This document shows, one piece after another, positions 1-7,435 of a stretch of DNA of 13,342 bases. A model generated the notes under the pieces. The model was not told the DNA's origin and did not search any database. It saw nothing but the letters and a program-made list of their open reading frames with translations. Every line of letters starts with the position of its first letter. Position 1 is the first letter of the stretch. Made by a program: the position numbers and the translations under genes. Source of the DNA: JBMNNU01 sp050942695 (GTDB lineage Bacteria; Chloroflexota; UBA6077); assembly GCA_050942695.1 (NCBI GenBank), contig JBMNNU010000072.1, positions 1 to 13,342 of the forward strand. The letters are read 5' to 3'.

Positions 1-909
1 CTTTAGTCTCTGCATCTCCTCGTTGCGGCCAATGAGAGGAAGCTGTCGCCGGTTCTCCGGCAAGGGGATTGTCAACGGGATCCGGGATGAAACCTGCGTT
101 GCGATATTTGATCGCAACCGGTTCTCGACTACAGCCAGGTAAAGCTCGGTAGTCTCCGGTGATGGCTCAACCTCCAGCTCTCGTTGTAGGATCTCCTTCA
201 CCTTCTGGTACTGGTGCAATGCTTGATGGCGAAATCCCGCAAGTGTATATACGCGCATCAACTCCCTATGGCCGGTCTCGTTCGTGGGGTCTATCTGAGT
301 AAGTCGTTGCAGGCAATCGATCGCCTCGGAATAAGCTGCATGCTGGCAATACAGGTAGGCCATGTTGTGTAAAACTTCGCTGTAGGTGGCAAGCAAGGAT
401 TCTCGACGGCTGCTAGCCCAATCCTCGTACAGATCCTCCGGCAAGAAATCACCCTGGTAAAGGGCGCATGCAGTTTCATAAGTGGGAAGAGGATCGGTCT
501 GCTGTCGAGCTACTCGAACCAGCCTCATGAACTCCTCAGCGTCTACCCAAATTTTTGCATCAGGGTTCAACATGACGCTGCCATGCTCAACGACTACATA
601 GCTCGATGGGGTAGTTTCTTTCGGGTCTGGGTGTAGGATTTTGCGTAAGACAAAGAGGGTACGATGAAGGTTGTTTGCAGCGGAAACTGGATCCTGTTCA
701 GGCCACAGCAGATCGAGAAGGTAGTCTTTCGACACCTGGCGATTGGGGGCTAATAGCAACAGCTTGAAGAGGGTTTTGGCCTTTCGTCGCTTCCATGCGT
801 AATCTTCAATCAGTTCATGATTGCGGTATACAGCGAATCGACCGAGCGTGTAAACACGCAGAGACGGCGTTCCGGCAGGTACCGATTTCATGGAGGCGTC
901 TAGGCTCAA
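1..909 (-). CDS. SARP/BTAD-family transcriptional regulator, N-terminal part, cut by window edge
   Basis: This frame is open from position 909 to the left edge (303 codons), so the C-terminal part is missing. An N-terminal winged-helix DNA-binding domain (residues about 15-100) carries LGRFAVYRN followed by WKRRKAKTLFKLLL and the LLDLLWPEQDP motif typical of SARP/OmpR-like domains. Residues about 115-270 are an all-helical bacterial transcriptional activation domain, including GDFLPEDLYEDW and REL..VYTLAGFRHQALHQY. The last visible stretch, LPLIGRNEEM, is the usual entry to an AAA/STAND ATPase domain, so the full protein is probably large. The start chosen is TTG at 909, because GGAGGTGA lies six bases upstream; ATG at 891 is in frame but has no Shine-Dalgarno at a useful distance. 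Family assignment is firm. Its targets are unknown, and it may or may not relate to the neighbouring operon, which ends about 600 bases upstream of it in the same direction. Confidence 0.85.
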   Translation of the reverse strand, partial: MSLDASMKSVPAGTPSLRVYTLGRFAVYRNHELIEDYAWKRRKAKTLFKLLLLAPNRQVSKDYLLDLLWPEQDPVSAANNLHRTLFVLRKILHPDPKETTPSSYVVVEHGSVMLNPDAKIWVDAEEFMRLVRVARQQTDPLPTYETACALYQGDFLPEDLYEDWASSRRESLLATYSEVLHNMAYLYCQHAAYSEAIDCLQRLTQIDPTNETGHRELMRVYTLAGFRHQALHQYQKVKEILQRELEVEPSPETTELYLAVVENRLRSNIATQVSSRIPLTIPLPENRRQLPLIGRNEEMQRLK

Positions 910-915
910 CGAACG

Positions 916-923
916 TCACCTCC
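916..923 (-). promoter_or_regulatory. Ribosome binding site deciding a TTG start
   Basis: The minus strand reads GGAGGTGA, then CGTTCG, then TTG at 909. The match to the 16S tail is strong and the spacing normal. The first in-frame ATG (891) would be about 25 bases away, which is too far. Confidence 0.7.
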
Positions 924-1438
924 CCACAGTGTCCGTTACTCGCCTGAACCGTAGTTGTGATTCTCTTACCCAACTCTGACGATCATCGCAGGCTACGCTT
1001 CAGAGTGAGCACACCATCACTCACCCGAAAATATCAAACAGGTAGGGCATCGATATTTACATTTTGCCCATACGGGAATCGTCACATTCTATGTTATCGG
1101 ATAGTAACTACCTCGAATTTCCGAAAAAATGCTAAATAACGTGGGCTTTTACCCGCGCTATGGTGCCTCATGCGCGACTACTCTGCAGCAACTCCTATCT
1201 AATAGCTGGAAGTTCTACCTTACACTAGCGCAACCAACATGCATTACTCGCGAGATCCTGCCAGCTTATGTGGATACAACGCGCAACGAATACAGATAGA
1301 TTATATTACAACAACGATCCCTATAAAAGTTGTTTTTAGATATTGGGTCATTGTCCAGTGTAAGTCAACCCGCTTAAGCGCATGCCCCAAGCTGAATGGA
1401 TGATTCGCTGTCATGATAGAGGACGGCAAAGAGGATGA

Positions 1439-1493
1439 CCTAAGCACCGATTGTGGCTTCGGAGATCGTTATGGACCACTCTCGGTGCTTAGG
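1439..1493. repeat. Long inverted repeat (12-bp perfect arms) after the operon's last gene
   Basis: CCTAAGCACCGA (1439-1450) is matched by its exact reverse complement TCGGTGCTTAGG (1482-1493). After a 2x2 mismatch the stem resumes with GTGG/CCAC (1453-1456 and 1476-1479), leaving a loop of 19 bases. It begins 24 bases past the dipeptidase stop codon on the minus strand, so it is well placed to be a terminator or a 3'-protecting hairpin. No U-rich tract follows on either strand, so it is not a textbook Rho-independent terminator. It could also be a protein-binding site or the remnant of a small mobile element. Confidence 0.6.
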
Positions 1494-1517
1494 CCGGAGC
1501 GTTGATAAGCCTGTTAT

Positions 1518-2528
1518 CTAGCCTCTCCACACCTGCCGGTAGAGACGCAGGAGATTGAGACCAATTATTTTCTGAACGTCAGTCTCGGGATAACCGCGGC
1601 GGAGGAGTCCGTCCGTTATGCGAGGAAACGCTTTGTGATCGGGGAGTCCCTGCACGTGATGACGTTCGATGGTCATGCCACCGCAGATCTCCGGGTACTT
1701 ACGGAGAGTGCCGTTATCCCATGATGGCGCCGCACCGAGTTGCAGGATGTCGCTGCCTATACCTACGTGGTCGACACCTACCAATTCAACGATGTAATCG
1801 ATGTGGTTCAGCATATCTTCGACTGTGGGCCAGCGTCCCTCGGTGGTATCTCCTACAAAATCCGAGAAACCAGCTACGCAGACCACGCCTCCCTTGGCAG
1901 CCACAGCCTTGATCAGCTCGTCTCTTACGTTACGCGGATTAGGCTTAAGGCTGTAGACACCAGCGTGAGAGATATGAATGGGGTCCTTGGAGATTTCGAC
2001 CATGTCCATGGCCGATCTGTGGCTAGCGTGAGCTGCGTCAAGGAGGATCCCAAGCCTGTTGCAGTCGCGTACGATTTGAATACCGAAATGGGTGAGCCCG
2101 CGGTTCTCAGGCTCTAGGCAGCCGTCAGCCAGAGGGGTGCGAGTGTTGTAGGTGAACTGCAGGATGCGCAACCCCAGTCGCCACAGAATCGACAGCAGAT
2201 GAAATTCCTGCTCGAGGGGGGTGCCCGTTTGGAACCCCATCACGACGGCGAAGCGCCCCTCACGATACGCCTTCTCTATGTCGGCCGCTGATAAGGCCAG
2301 CGTAGCTTTCTCAGGTGCACGGGCTAGAAGCCAACGCATAGCTTCCATTTGCAACATAGCCGCTAAATGGTTTTCCGAATGAGTGGCTATTGACCAGTTG
2401 CCGGCGTTCACACCACCGGCATGCATGTTGTCCAACGCCCATTCGGCACTTGGTGCTACTATCACCCCGTCAATGACCAAGCTGCGTTCATGAAGGGCGA
2501 GGGCTTCCGGTGATATCTCTTTCTGCAC
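1518..2528 (-). CDS. Membrane-dipeptidase-like (peptidase family M19) amidohydrolase, variant metal site
   Basis: A 336-residue protein of M19 (renal dipeptidase) length and layout, in the amidohydrolase TIM-barrel superfamily. Family hallmarks are retained: DAAH (H167) and ISH (H188), which align with the two bridging/second-metal histidines, PNPRNVRDEL after the second histidine, and HVGIGSD near residue 255. The N-terminal DGHxD metal motif is DGVIV (residues 20-24), and the usual glutamate of the GxEGG segment is Q100 (GFQTG). Three of the classical binuclear-zinc ligands are therefore absent. The start is GTG at 2528 with AGGAG seven bases upstream. It lies 37 bases after the permease stop and is the last gene of the operon. 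Its job is probably cytoplasmic hydrolysis of the imported compound, since no signal peptide is seen. A paralogue lies at 12061-13134. Fold assignment is secure; dipeptidase activity is uncertain. Confidence 0.85.
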   Translation of the reverse strand: MQKEISPEALALHERSLVIDGVIVAPSAEWALDNMHAGGVNAGNWSIATHSENHLAAMLQMEAMRWLLARAPEKATLALSAADIEKAYREGRFAVVMGFQTGTPLEQEFHLLSILWRLGLRILQFTYNTRTPLADGCLEPENRGLTHFGIQIVRDCNRLGILLDAAHASHRSAMDMVEISKDPIHISHAGVYSLKPNPRNVRDELIKAVAAKGGVVCVAGFSDFVGDTTEGRWPTVEDMLNHIDYIVELVGVDHVGIGSDILQLGAAPSWDNGTLRKYPEICGGMTIERHHVQGLPDHKAFPRITDGLLRRGYPETDVQKIIGLNLLRLYRQVWRG

Positions 2529-2565
2529 AATGAGGCTCCTCTCAAGATGATTCTTCGTATCTTGC

Positions 2566-3456
2566 CTAGCGCTTCAGTCTGGGATCGAGCGAGTCACGGA
2601 GCCCATCTCCCAGCAGGTTGAAGCTTAGTGTTACCGTAAGGATTGCGAGGCCAGGAAACGCTACCAGCAAGGGGGCTCTCGTCATGTAGTCACGACCTGC
2701 AGACAACATGGCACCCCATTCAGGAGTGGGTGGTTGAGGTCCCAGCCCCAAAAAGCTCAAGCTAGATGCGTTAAGTATTGCTGTGGCCATACGTAGGCTG
2801 GTTTGGACGATTAACGGAGGCATGATGTTCGGCAGAACGTGATGAAGCATTACGCGGATCTCAGAAGCCCCAAGCGATTTGGCTGCCGTAACATACTCGT
2901 CCGTTTTAACGGATAGGGTGCTTGCCCTGGCGATCCTGGCAAAAGTGGGAATGGAGTAGATGCCAACGGCCAGAATGACGTTGGTAGTTCCTACCCCCAG
3001 GGCAGCGATGATACCTATCGCGAGTAGAAAGCCCGGCATGGCCATTAATACGTCCACAGCACGCATGATGACCGTGTCGACCCTGCCTCCGTAGAACCCC
3101 GCAATTAACCCCATCCCTGCACCAACCAGCAATGCTAGGCTCACGGCAGCAATGGTGATAACCAGGGTTATTCGGGCTCCTATCAAAATCCTGGACAGAA
3201 CGTCCCTTCCTAACTCATCGGTTCCCAAGGGGTTGAGCGCACTAGGCCCCTTGAGGGCTTGTCCGGGCGCGATATAGTACGGATCGTAGGACACTACCAG
3301 AGGAGCGAATATGGCGGTCAGGATGAAAACTACTATCAACACCAATCCTACAACGGCTGCTCGGTTTCGAACGAACTGTCGCCAGACAATAGCCAGGTAG
3401 GACGAAGAGTAACTGGCCACAGGTAGGGACATCGACTTGGTTGACTGAATACCCAT
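2566..3456 (-). CDS. ABC transporter permease, DppC/OppC type
   Basis: An inner-membrane subunit of a peptide/nickel-type importer, about 296 residues. It has a short cytoplasmic N terminus, a first membrane segment (VVGLVLIVVFILTAIFA), the conserved LGTDELGRDVLSRIL segment of the OppC N-terminal domain, then about five further membrane segments. The EAA loop that docks the ATPase is clear (about residues 187-216: EYVTAAKSLGAS followed by the HHVLPN segment), and SSLSFLGLGPQPPTPEWG is the usual DppC signature. The start is ATG at 3456 with AAGG upstream. The ATG overlaps the DppB stop in TGATG; a GTG at 3459 would give a four-base overlap. Either way translation is coupled to the partner permease. 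Type assignment is firm; substrate cannot be read from the permease. Confidence 0.9.
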   Translation of the reverse strand: MGIQSTKSMSLPVASYSSSYLAIVWRQFVRNRAAVVGLVLIVVFILTAIFAPLVVSYDPYYIAPGQALKGPSALNPLGTDELGRDVLSRILIGARITLVITIAAVSLALLVGAGMGLIAGFYGGRVDTVIMRAVDVLMAMPGFLLAIGIIAALGVGTTNVILAVGIYSIPTFARIARASTLSVKTDEYVTAAKSLGASEIRVMLHHVLPNIMPPLIVQTSLRMATAILNASSLSFLGLGPQPPTPEWGAMLSAGRDYMTRAPLLVAFPGLAILTVTLSFNLLGDGLRDSLDPRLKR

Positions 3457-4376
3457 CACTGGTACCTTATTCGAGGATCAAGATAGCCATAGAGTATGTC
3501 TACCAGCAAATTCACCAGCACGAAGGAGCCGGCCAGCAACATCAGGGTCCCCTGCACAACAGGGAAGTCCTGGGACATAATGGAGGCGACCAGGAGGCGA
3601 CCAAGACCTGGACGCGAGAACACGGTCTCCGTGATGACTGCCCCACCTAACAGATAGCCGAACTGGAGGCCGATCACAGTGACCACTGGGATCAGCGCGT
3701 TCTTGAGGGCGTGGCGAACCAACACTACCCGCTCCACCAACCCTTTCGACCGAGCGGTTCTCACGTAGTCCTGGCGGATCACCTCCAACATGGATGATCT
3801 TGTCATCCGAGCAACGATAGCGGTGGATGCGGCTCCAAGGGTTATAGCAGGCAACACCAACTGTTGAAGGGTTCCACCGCCACCGGTTGGAAACCAGCGT
3901 AATTGGACTGAGAACAGAAAGATCAACATGAGGCCCAACCAAAAAATGGGAACAGAGATCCCCAACAGGGCCATGATCATGGTGCTGTGGTCCAGGATTG
4001 AGTATTGGCGAGTAGCAGATATGACGCCTACCACCATGCCCACCACCATGGCGATAAGCAGAGCAGCAACGGCCAGCTCTATGGTGGAAGGCAAGCGGGA
4101 TTGGATCTCCATGAGCACTGGGCGGCGGGTGACGATCGATCGACCGAGATCGCCCTGGAGTATGTTGCCCAACCACACTCCATACTGTATGTGAAGCGGC
4201 TGATCCAGCCCGAACTTGGCACGCACCGCTGCTACGTCCTCCGGTCTGGCATCTTCGCCGGCCAGCATGCTGGCCGGGTCGCCAGGCGCGATGTGAAGCA
4301 TGGCGAAGACGATAATTGAGACCACCAGCATCACAGGGATGGCGTAGATCAAGCGGCGGATAACGTATCGGATCAC
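3456..4376 (-). CDS. ABC transporter permease, DppB/OppB type
   Basis: A 306-residue inner-membrane permease. It begins with the classical MIRYVIRRLIYAIPVMLVVS segment, followed by HIAPGDPA, the TM1-periplasmic signature of DppB. Residues 203-230 hold the EAA docking loop (YVRTARSKGL, then HALKNALIP), and GGAVITETVFSRPGLGRLL is the usual C-terminal block. Length and about six membrane segments match the family. The start is GTG at 4376 with GGAG eight bases upstream; no better start was seen. Its stop overlaps the DppC start. It lies 95 bases after the binding-protein gene, and that gap holds a strong hairpin (4416-4452), which could lower permease expression relative to the binding protein. 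Its function is to form the channel with the DppC-type partner. Confidence 0.9.
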   Translation of the reverse strand: MIRYVIRRLIYAIPVMLVVSIIVFAMLHIAPGDPASMLAGEDARPEDVAAVRAKFGLDQPLHIQYGVWLGNILQGDLGRSIVTRRPVLMEIQSRLPSTIELAVAALLIAMVVGMVVGVISATRQYSILDHSTMIMALLGISVPIFWLGLMLIFLFSVQLRWFPTGGGGTLQQLVLPAITLGAASTAIVARMTRSSMLEVIRQDYVRTARSKGLVERVVLVRHALKNALIPVVTVIGLQFGYLLGGAVITETVFSRPGLGRLLVASIMSQDFPVVQGTLMLLAGSFVLVNLLVDILYGYLDPRIRYQ

Positions 4377-4415
4377 AGCAGGTTCTCCAACGAAGACTGT
4401 ATGGTTATGGTAGCT

Positions 4416-4452
4416 GGGGCCAGGGTAGCCGAACGACTCATCGCCTGGCCCC
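4416..4452 (-). terminator. Hairpin between binding-protein gene and permease genes (partial terminator or mRNA stabiliser)
   Basis: GGGGCCAGG (4416-4424) pairs perfectly with CCTGGCCCC (4444-4452) around a 19-base loop. The stem is very GC-rich and starts 20 bases beyond the binding-protein stop. There is no U tract, so full termination is unlikely. Stem-loops at this position in importer operons are known to protect the upstream binding-protein transcript and raise its level over the permeases; that role is inferred here. Confidence 0.6.
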
Positions 4453-4471
4453 GCAGACTATTTCGTGTAGA

Positions 4472-6085
4472 CTACCTCGATACTTTGTGTAAACGAACGT
4501 CGCCGGTAGGTAAGCTCTCTATGCCCGACACACCCTTGCGAACCCCAAGAACGTTCTGGCGGAGGAAGACCCAGATGTAGGCCGCGTCATCCCAGACGAG
4601 CCGCTGGACCTCTTCGTAATACTTCGCGCGTTCCTTGAGATCGAACGTCTCTCGCCCCTTGGCAAGGGCTTCGTCCACCTTCGGATTAGAGTAGCCGGTG
4701 CGTTGCGCCCCCTTCATAATCGCTGCTTCGGTGTTGAAAAGTCGGTAGAGGTGGTAGTCGATGTAGGAACTGGTGCGCACCTGCTGCGTAGTCCACCCTG
4801 CCATCTCGTCGGGGTGGCGAGCGAGCATCTCAACCAATCCGGCCTGGTCCACCTTCTTTAGCTCGATCTTCACCCCTATGGCTGCCCAGTACGCCTGCAG
4901 CGCCTGCGTTACCTGCTCATCGCCTCCCCAGCGACCCGTAACGTAGAAGAGATTGCCTTCGAAGCCGTTGGGATAGCCAGCATCAGCCAGAAGCTGCTTG
5001 GCCTTCTCCGGGTTGTACTCATACGGAGGTTGGGGGGCGTAACCCCAAACACCTGGCGGTGCCGGCGAGTCGCATATGCTCCCAACGCCCAGCATGATGT
5101 CGTTGACGATAGCCTTCCGATCGATCGCGTAGTTCATCGCCTGCCGCACACGCTTGTCGTTGAATGGAGGCTTTGTCTGGCGCATCTCCGACGTCACTAA
5201 CGAGAGGCTGTCCTGCTGAATAATCTCCACGCTGGACTCCATTCGAAGCGCTTCCAGATCGTTCGGAGAGATATTCAACACTATGTCGGCTTCACCAGCC
5301 TTGAGCGCAGCAGTCCTAGCAGCCGCTTCGGGCACAATCCTGTAGATAATCTGGTCTACTTTCGGTTTGCCTTGCCAGTAGTCGGGGTTAGCCTCTAGGG
5401 TTATGTGATCGTTGGGAACCCAATCCACGAACTTGAATGGCCCAGTTCCTACCGCCTTCAGGCCGAAATCGGCGTCTCCTAGCTTATTGACCGCTGTAGG
5501 ACTGACGATGAAAGCCGACCGGTCCATGAGGAGGAAAGGCAGGTCAGGAAAAGGCCCGTCCGTAACCATCTTCACGGTCAGGGGATCAGGTGCCTCCACG
5601 CTCTTAATGACCGTATAGACGGATCGCCGCGTCGCTCCGGTCTTCTCGTCTAGAATTCGTTCGATCGTGAACTTCACGGCTTCCGCATTGAAGTCGGTGC
5701 CGTCATGGAACTTGACCCCTTCGCGTAGTTTGAAGGTCCAGGTGACCTTGTCGGAAGCCACTTCCCAGGATGTGGCCAGTCCGGGTACCGGCTCCATCTT
5801 CTCATTGTGGTCGACCAATGGGTCGAACAGTGCATACTGGATGCTACCAAAAGGGCCAGTCCCCACAGGAGGGTCAAGGCTGTTGGGTTCTACGCTGTCC
5901 ATGAATACCAGTGGTTTGCTTTGCTCGACAGGAGCTTTAGCTGGCTGAGACGCTTTCGTTGGTTCGGCCGAAGCCTTGTCGGGCGCACTCGGCGCTTTCG
6001 TTGGCTCGGCAGGCGCTTGGCTGCATGCTGCGGTCAGGCATAGCAACAAAGCTACTGCCACCAGGAGTAAGGTCCGAAGCTTCAT
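4472..6085 (-). CDS. Substrate-binding lipoprotein of a peptide/nickel-type ABC importer (SBP family 5)
   Basis: A 537-residue extracytoplasmic binding protein. It has a type II signal peptide (MKLRT, a Leu/Val/Ala core, lipobox LTAAC with Cys21 as the predicted lipidated residue). A low-complexity Ala/Pro/Lys/Glu linker to about residue 55 contains AEPTKA twice. The mature SBP_bac_5 domain has SVEPNSLDPP, LATSWEV..DKVTWTFKLREGVKFHDGTDFNAEAVKFT and DKRVRQAMNYAIDRKAI, all conserved family blocks, and length is normal. The start is ATG at 6085 with GGGAGG five bases upstream, a very strong ribosome site consistent with high expression. It follows the cupin gene after a 127-base gap in which no convincing internal promoter was seen, and precedes both permeases. 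The substrate could be a peptide or another amide-containing small molecule; the companion hydrolases favour the latter class broadly. Confidence 0.92.
   Translation of the reverse strand: MKLRTLLLVAVALLLCLTAACSQAPAEPTKAPSAPDKASAEPTKASQPAKAPVEQSKPLVFMDSVEPNSLDPPVGTGPFGSIQYALFDPLVDHNEKMEPVPGLATSWEVASDKVTWTFKLREGVKFHDGTDFNAEAVKFTIERILDEKTGATRRSVYTVIKSVEAPDPLTVKMVTDGPFPDLPFLLMDRSAFIVSPTAVNKLGDADFGLKAVGTGPFKFVDWVPNDHITLEANPDYWQGKPKVDQIIYRIVPEAAARTAALKAGEADIVLNISPNDLEALRMESSVEIIQQDSLSLVTSEMRQTKPPFNDKRVRQAMNYAIDRKAIVNDIMLGVGSICDSPAPPGVWGYAPQPPYEYNPEKAKQLLADAGYPNGFEGNLFYVTGRWGGDEQVTQALQAYWAAIGVKIELKKVDQAGLVEMLARHPDEMAGWTTQQVRTSSYIDYHLYRLFNTEAAIMKGAQRTGYSNPKVDEALAKGRETFDLKERAKYYEEVQRLVWDDAAYIWVFLRQNVLGVRKGVSGIESLPTGDVRLHKVSR
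5951..6010 (-). repeat. Short direct repeat encoding the lipoprotein linker
   Basis: CGCTTTCGTTGGTTCGGC (5951-5968) recurs with one mismatch at 5993-6010, 42 bases apart. On the coding strand each copy encodes AEPTKA. It is a minor internal duplication in the flexible tether between lipid anchor and binding domain. Confidence 0.7.
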
Positions 6086-6212
6086 GGTGACCTCCCATTT
6101 TTACTCACTCTAGCCTAATCGGTTTCGTTGGCCTTGTAAGACTGGATTGCTCAGCTATCGGTTACAGGACGCGCTACTGCCGTTCATGCAACTGAATCTA
6201 TGCTCGAGTCGT

Positions 6213-6602
6213 TCAAGTCTTGCTAGGAAGGGGTGGCACTCCCCCATCACGTATCGGCACGTTGATGGTGAGGAACACCAGCTTGTCCTCTCCCACACTG
6301 CGATGTCCGTGTGTGGCACCGCGTGGAATGAAGACGAAGGATCCTGGGCCCGCCCTGTACTCCTTTCCTGCTATGTGGAGCAGCATAGTTCCGGAAATGA
6401 TGTAGTAAGCCTGCTCCATGTCGAGATGGGGATCGTGTCCCTCGGTATAGCCACCAGGGGGGTACTCTTGAACGTGCAGGCGCAATCCCTCGGTGCCTAT
6501 GTTGTCCCTGTTGAAGACGTACCAGATGGTGCCGCCGTGGTGACCCTCAGCCATGGGTACCGGTTTGGGTTCGATATCGGCCAGTGTGATTACCTTCTCC
6601 AT
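6213..6602 (-). CDS. Small single-domain cupin protein
   Basis: A 129-residue protein with one cupin_2 barrel. Motif 1 is visible as PPGGYTEGHDPHLDMEQAYYIISG, with H56, H59 and E63 as likely metal ligands. Motif 2 is GPGSFVFIPRGATHG, with H98 as the fourth ligand. It therefore probably binds one divalent metal. Such proteins act as isomerases, epimerases, lyases, dioxygenases or simple ligand-sensing accessories, and the sequence does not say which. The ATG at 6602 directly follows the stop of the creatininase gene (TAGATG), and its ribosome site AAAGGAGG lies in the last codons of that gene, so the two are translationally coupled and likely work in the same step. It has no signal peptide, so it is cytoplasmic. 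Confidence 0.85.
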   Translation of the reverse strand: MEKVITLADIEPKPVPMAEGHHGGTIWYVFNRDNIGTEGLRLHVQEYPPGGYTEGHDPHLDMEQAYYIISGTMLLHIAGKEYRAGPGSFVFIPRGATHGHRSVGEDKLVFLTINVPIRDGGVPPLPSKT

Positions 6603-7391
6603 CTACCCTCCTTTGACTATTGGGTTTATCCCCTTGAACCATCGAATGAAGCGCACCAAGCGATTGACACTCTCATCGGCCATACGCTGGCCTCGTTCGA
6701 CCGATGCCATGCGTGGGTCAGATAGGCTGCCGGATGGAGGGGCTATATCCTCCATGCAGATAGGCATCGATACCTGCACTCCCTCGAAGACCACTCCGTC
6801 CAATCCAGCGGGAAGACCGTGAAAGTCCTTCGATCCCCAATCCTCCACTCGACTGAGGTCGACGGTACCGGGCACCAAGTAAGACATCAGCGACCCCATG
6901 GGCTCGCCGCCGTGGGCCCACTTATAATCCCCGTAGATCTCCTTGTCGACGGCGGGTGTAAGACCGAATGCCAGTGGCGATACCACCGGTACCAACAACC
7001 CCTTCTCCCTTCGGATGTCTCTCACCAGGTGAAGCAAGGTAGGGCTGTTTCCTTTGTGTCCGTTCACGAGGACGATATGTTTGAAGCCGCTTCCGATCAA
7101 ACAGTCAACCACTTCCAATACGAACTGGTAAAGGCACTGGCTGCTGAGGGTGATCGTCCCTGGGAAGTTCCGAAAATACTCCGAGTAACTGAAAGGTAGC
7201 GGGGGGAAGACCAGATCACCCGTCTCTCGTGCCACGCGCAGGGAAATCTCCTCTGCAGCTAAGTAGTCTCCCATCGGGGAATGAGGGCCATGTTCCTCGG
7301 TGGATCCCATAGGGAAGAGCGCGGCGGCACCCCGTTTGATGGCAGCCTCTACCTGTCGCCAAGGCATCTTACCAACGAATACATTCTCCAT
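6603..7391 (-). CDS. Creatininase-family amidohydrolase
   Basis: A 262-residue cytoplasmic protein of the creatininase/creatinine amidohydrolase family. Members hydrolyse cyclic or linear amides with two divalent metals. The diagnostic N-terminal block is PMGSTEEHGPHSPMGDY (residues 27-43), giving E32 and H34 as metal ligands. The usual GTD aspartate is shifted to GDY (D42). The middle block is VNGHKGNSPTLLHLV, with the conserved NGH, and the third block is WAHGGEPMGSLMSYLVP, replacing the more common HAGExETS. The start is ATG at 7391 with GGAAGAG just upstream. It sits 44 bases after the M20 gene and is coupled to the cupin gene. The family is clear. True creatinine hydrolysis is doubtful, as many members act on other lactams, formamides or peptide-like substrates. 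A ring-opening step before M20/M19 cleavage is a reasonable inference. Confidence 0.88.
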   Translation of the reverse strand: MENVFVGKMPWRQVEAAIKRGAAALFPMGSTEEHGPHSPMGDYLAAEEISLRVARETGDLVFPPLPFSYSEYFRNFPGTITLSSQCLYQFVLEVVDCLIGSGFKHIVLVNGHKGNSPTLLHLVRDIRREKGLLVPVVSPLAFGLTPAVDKEIYGDYKWAHGGEPMGSLMSYLVPGTVDLSRVEDWGSKDFHGLPAGLDGVVFEGVQVSMPICMEDIAPPSGSLSDPRMASVERGQRMADESVNRLVRFIRWFKGINPIVKGG

Positions 7392-7435
7392 TTTCTCTTC
7401 CTTGTGTCCTTATGAGCAGAGTCACGGTGATGCTG

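Larger units (their letters stand above)
910..1517. other. Intergenic region of about 600 bases without a credible gene
   Basis: No frame here looks protein-like; the one 60-codon plus frame is low-complexity and lacks a ribosome site. The region must hold the promoter of the SARP gene and the 3' end of the minus-strand operon. Visible pieces are: an inverted repeat GAGTGA/TCACTC at 1003-1008 and 1017-1022; an AT-rich patch around 1290-1345 with a perfect minus-strand TATAAT (1300-1305) but no good -35 box; AACAAC/GTTGTT at 1310-1315 and 1329-1334 followed by a short T run on the plus strand; and the long inverted repeat at 1439-1493, listed separately. No clear sigma-70 promoter for the SARP gene was found. 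Confidence 0.6.

Noticed and set aside
1102..1110. TAGTAACTA near 1102 as another copy of the operator
   Set aside because: It shares only TAGTA with the heptamer, lacks a second half at the 12-bp period, and is better described as a short odd palindrome.
957..1139. Plus-strand 60-codon frame in the left intergenic region
   Set aside because: Low-complexity composition, no ribosome site, no recognisable domain.
1310..1334. AACAAC/GTTGTT stem followed by a T run as a Rho-independent terminator
   Set aside because: The stem is short and AT-rich with a 13-base loop, and no plus-strand gene precedes it.
3478..4176. Minus-strand open frame of 232 codons in another frame of the DppB gene
   Set aside because: Its protein is full of His, Arg, Gly and Ser with no family motif, while the overlapping DppB frame has every expected signature.
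6147..6725. Plus-strand open frame of 192 codons
   Set aside because: It is antisense to the cupin gene and the end of the creatininase gene, both of which have clear family motifs and ribosome sites. Its protein shows no recognisable domain.
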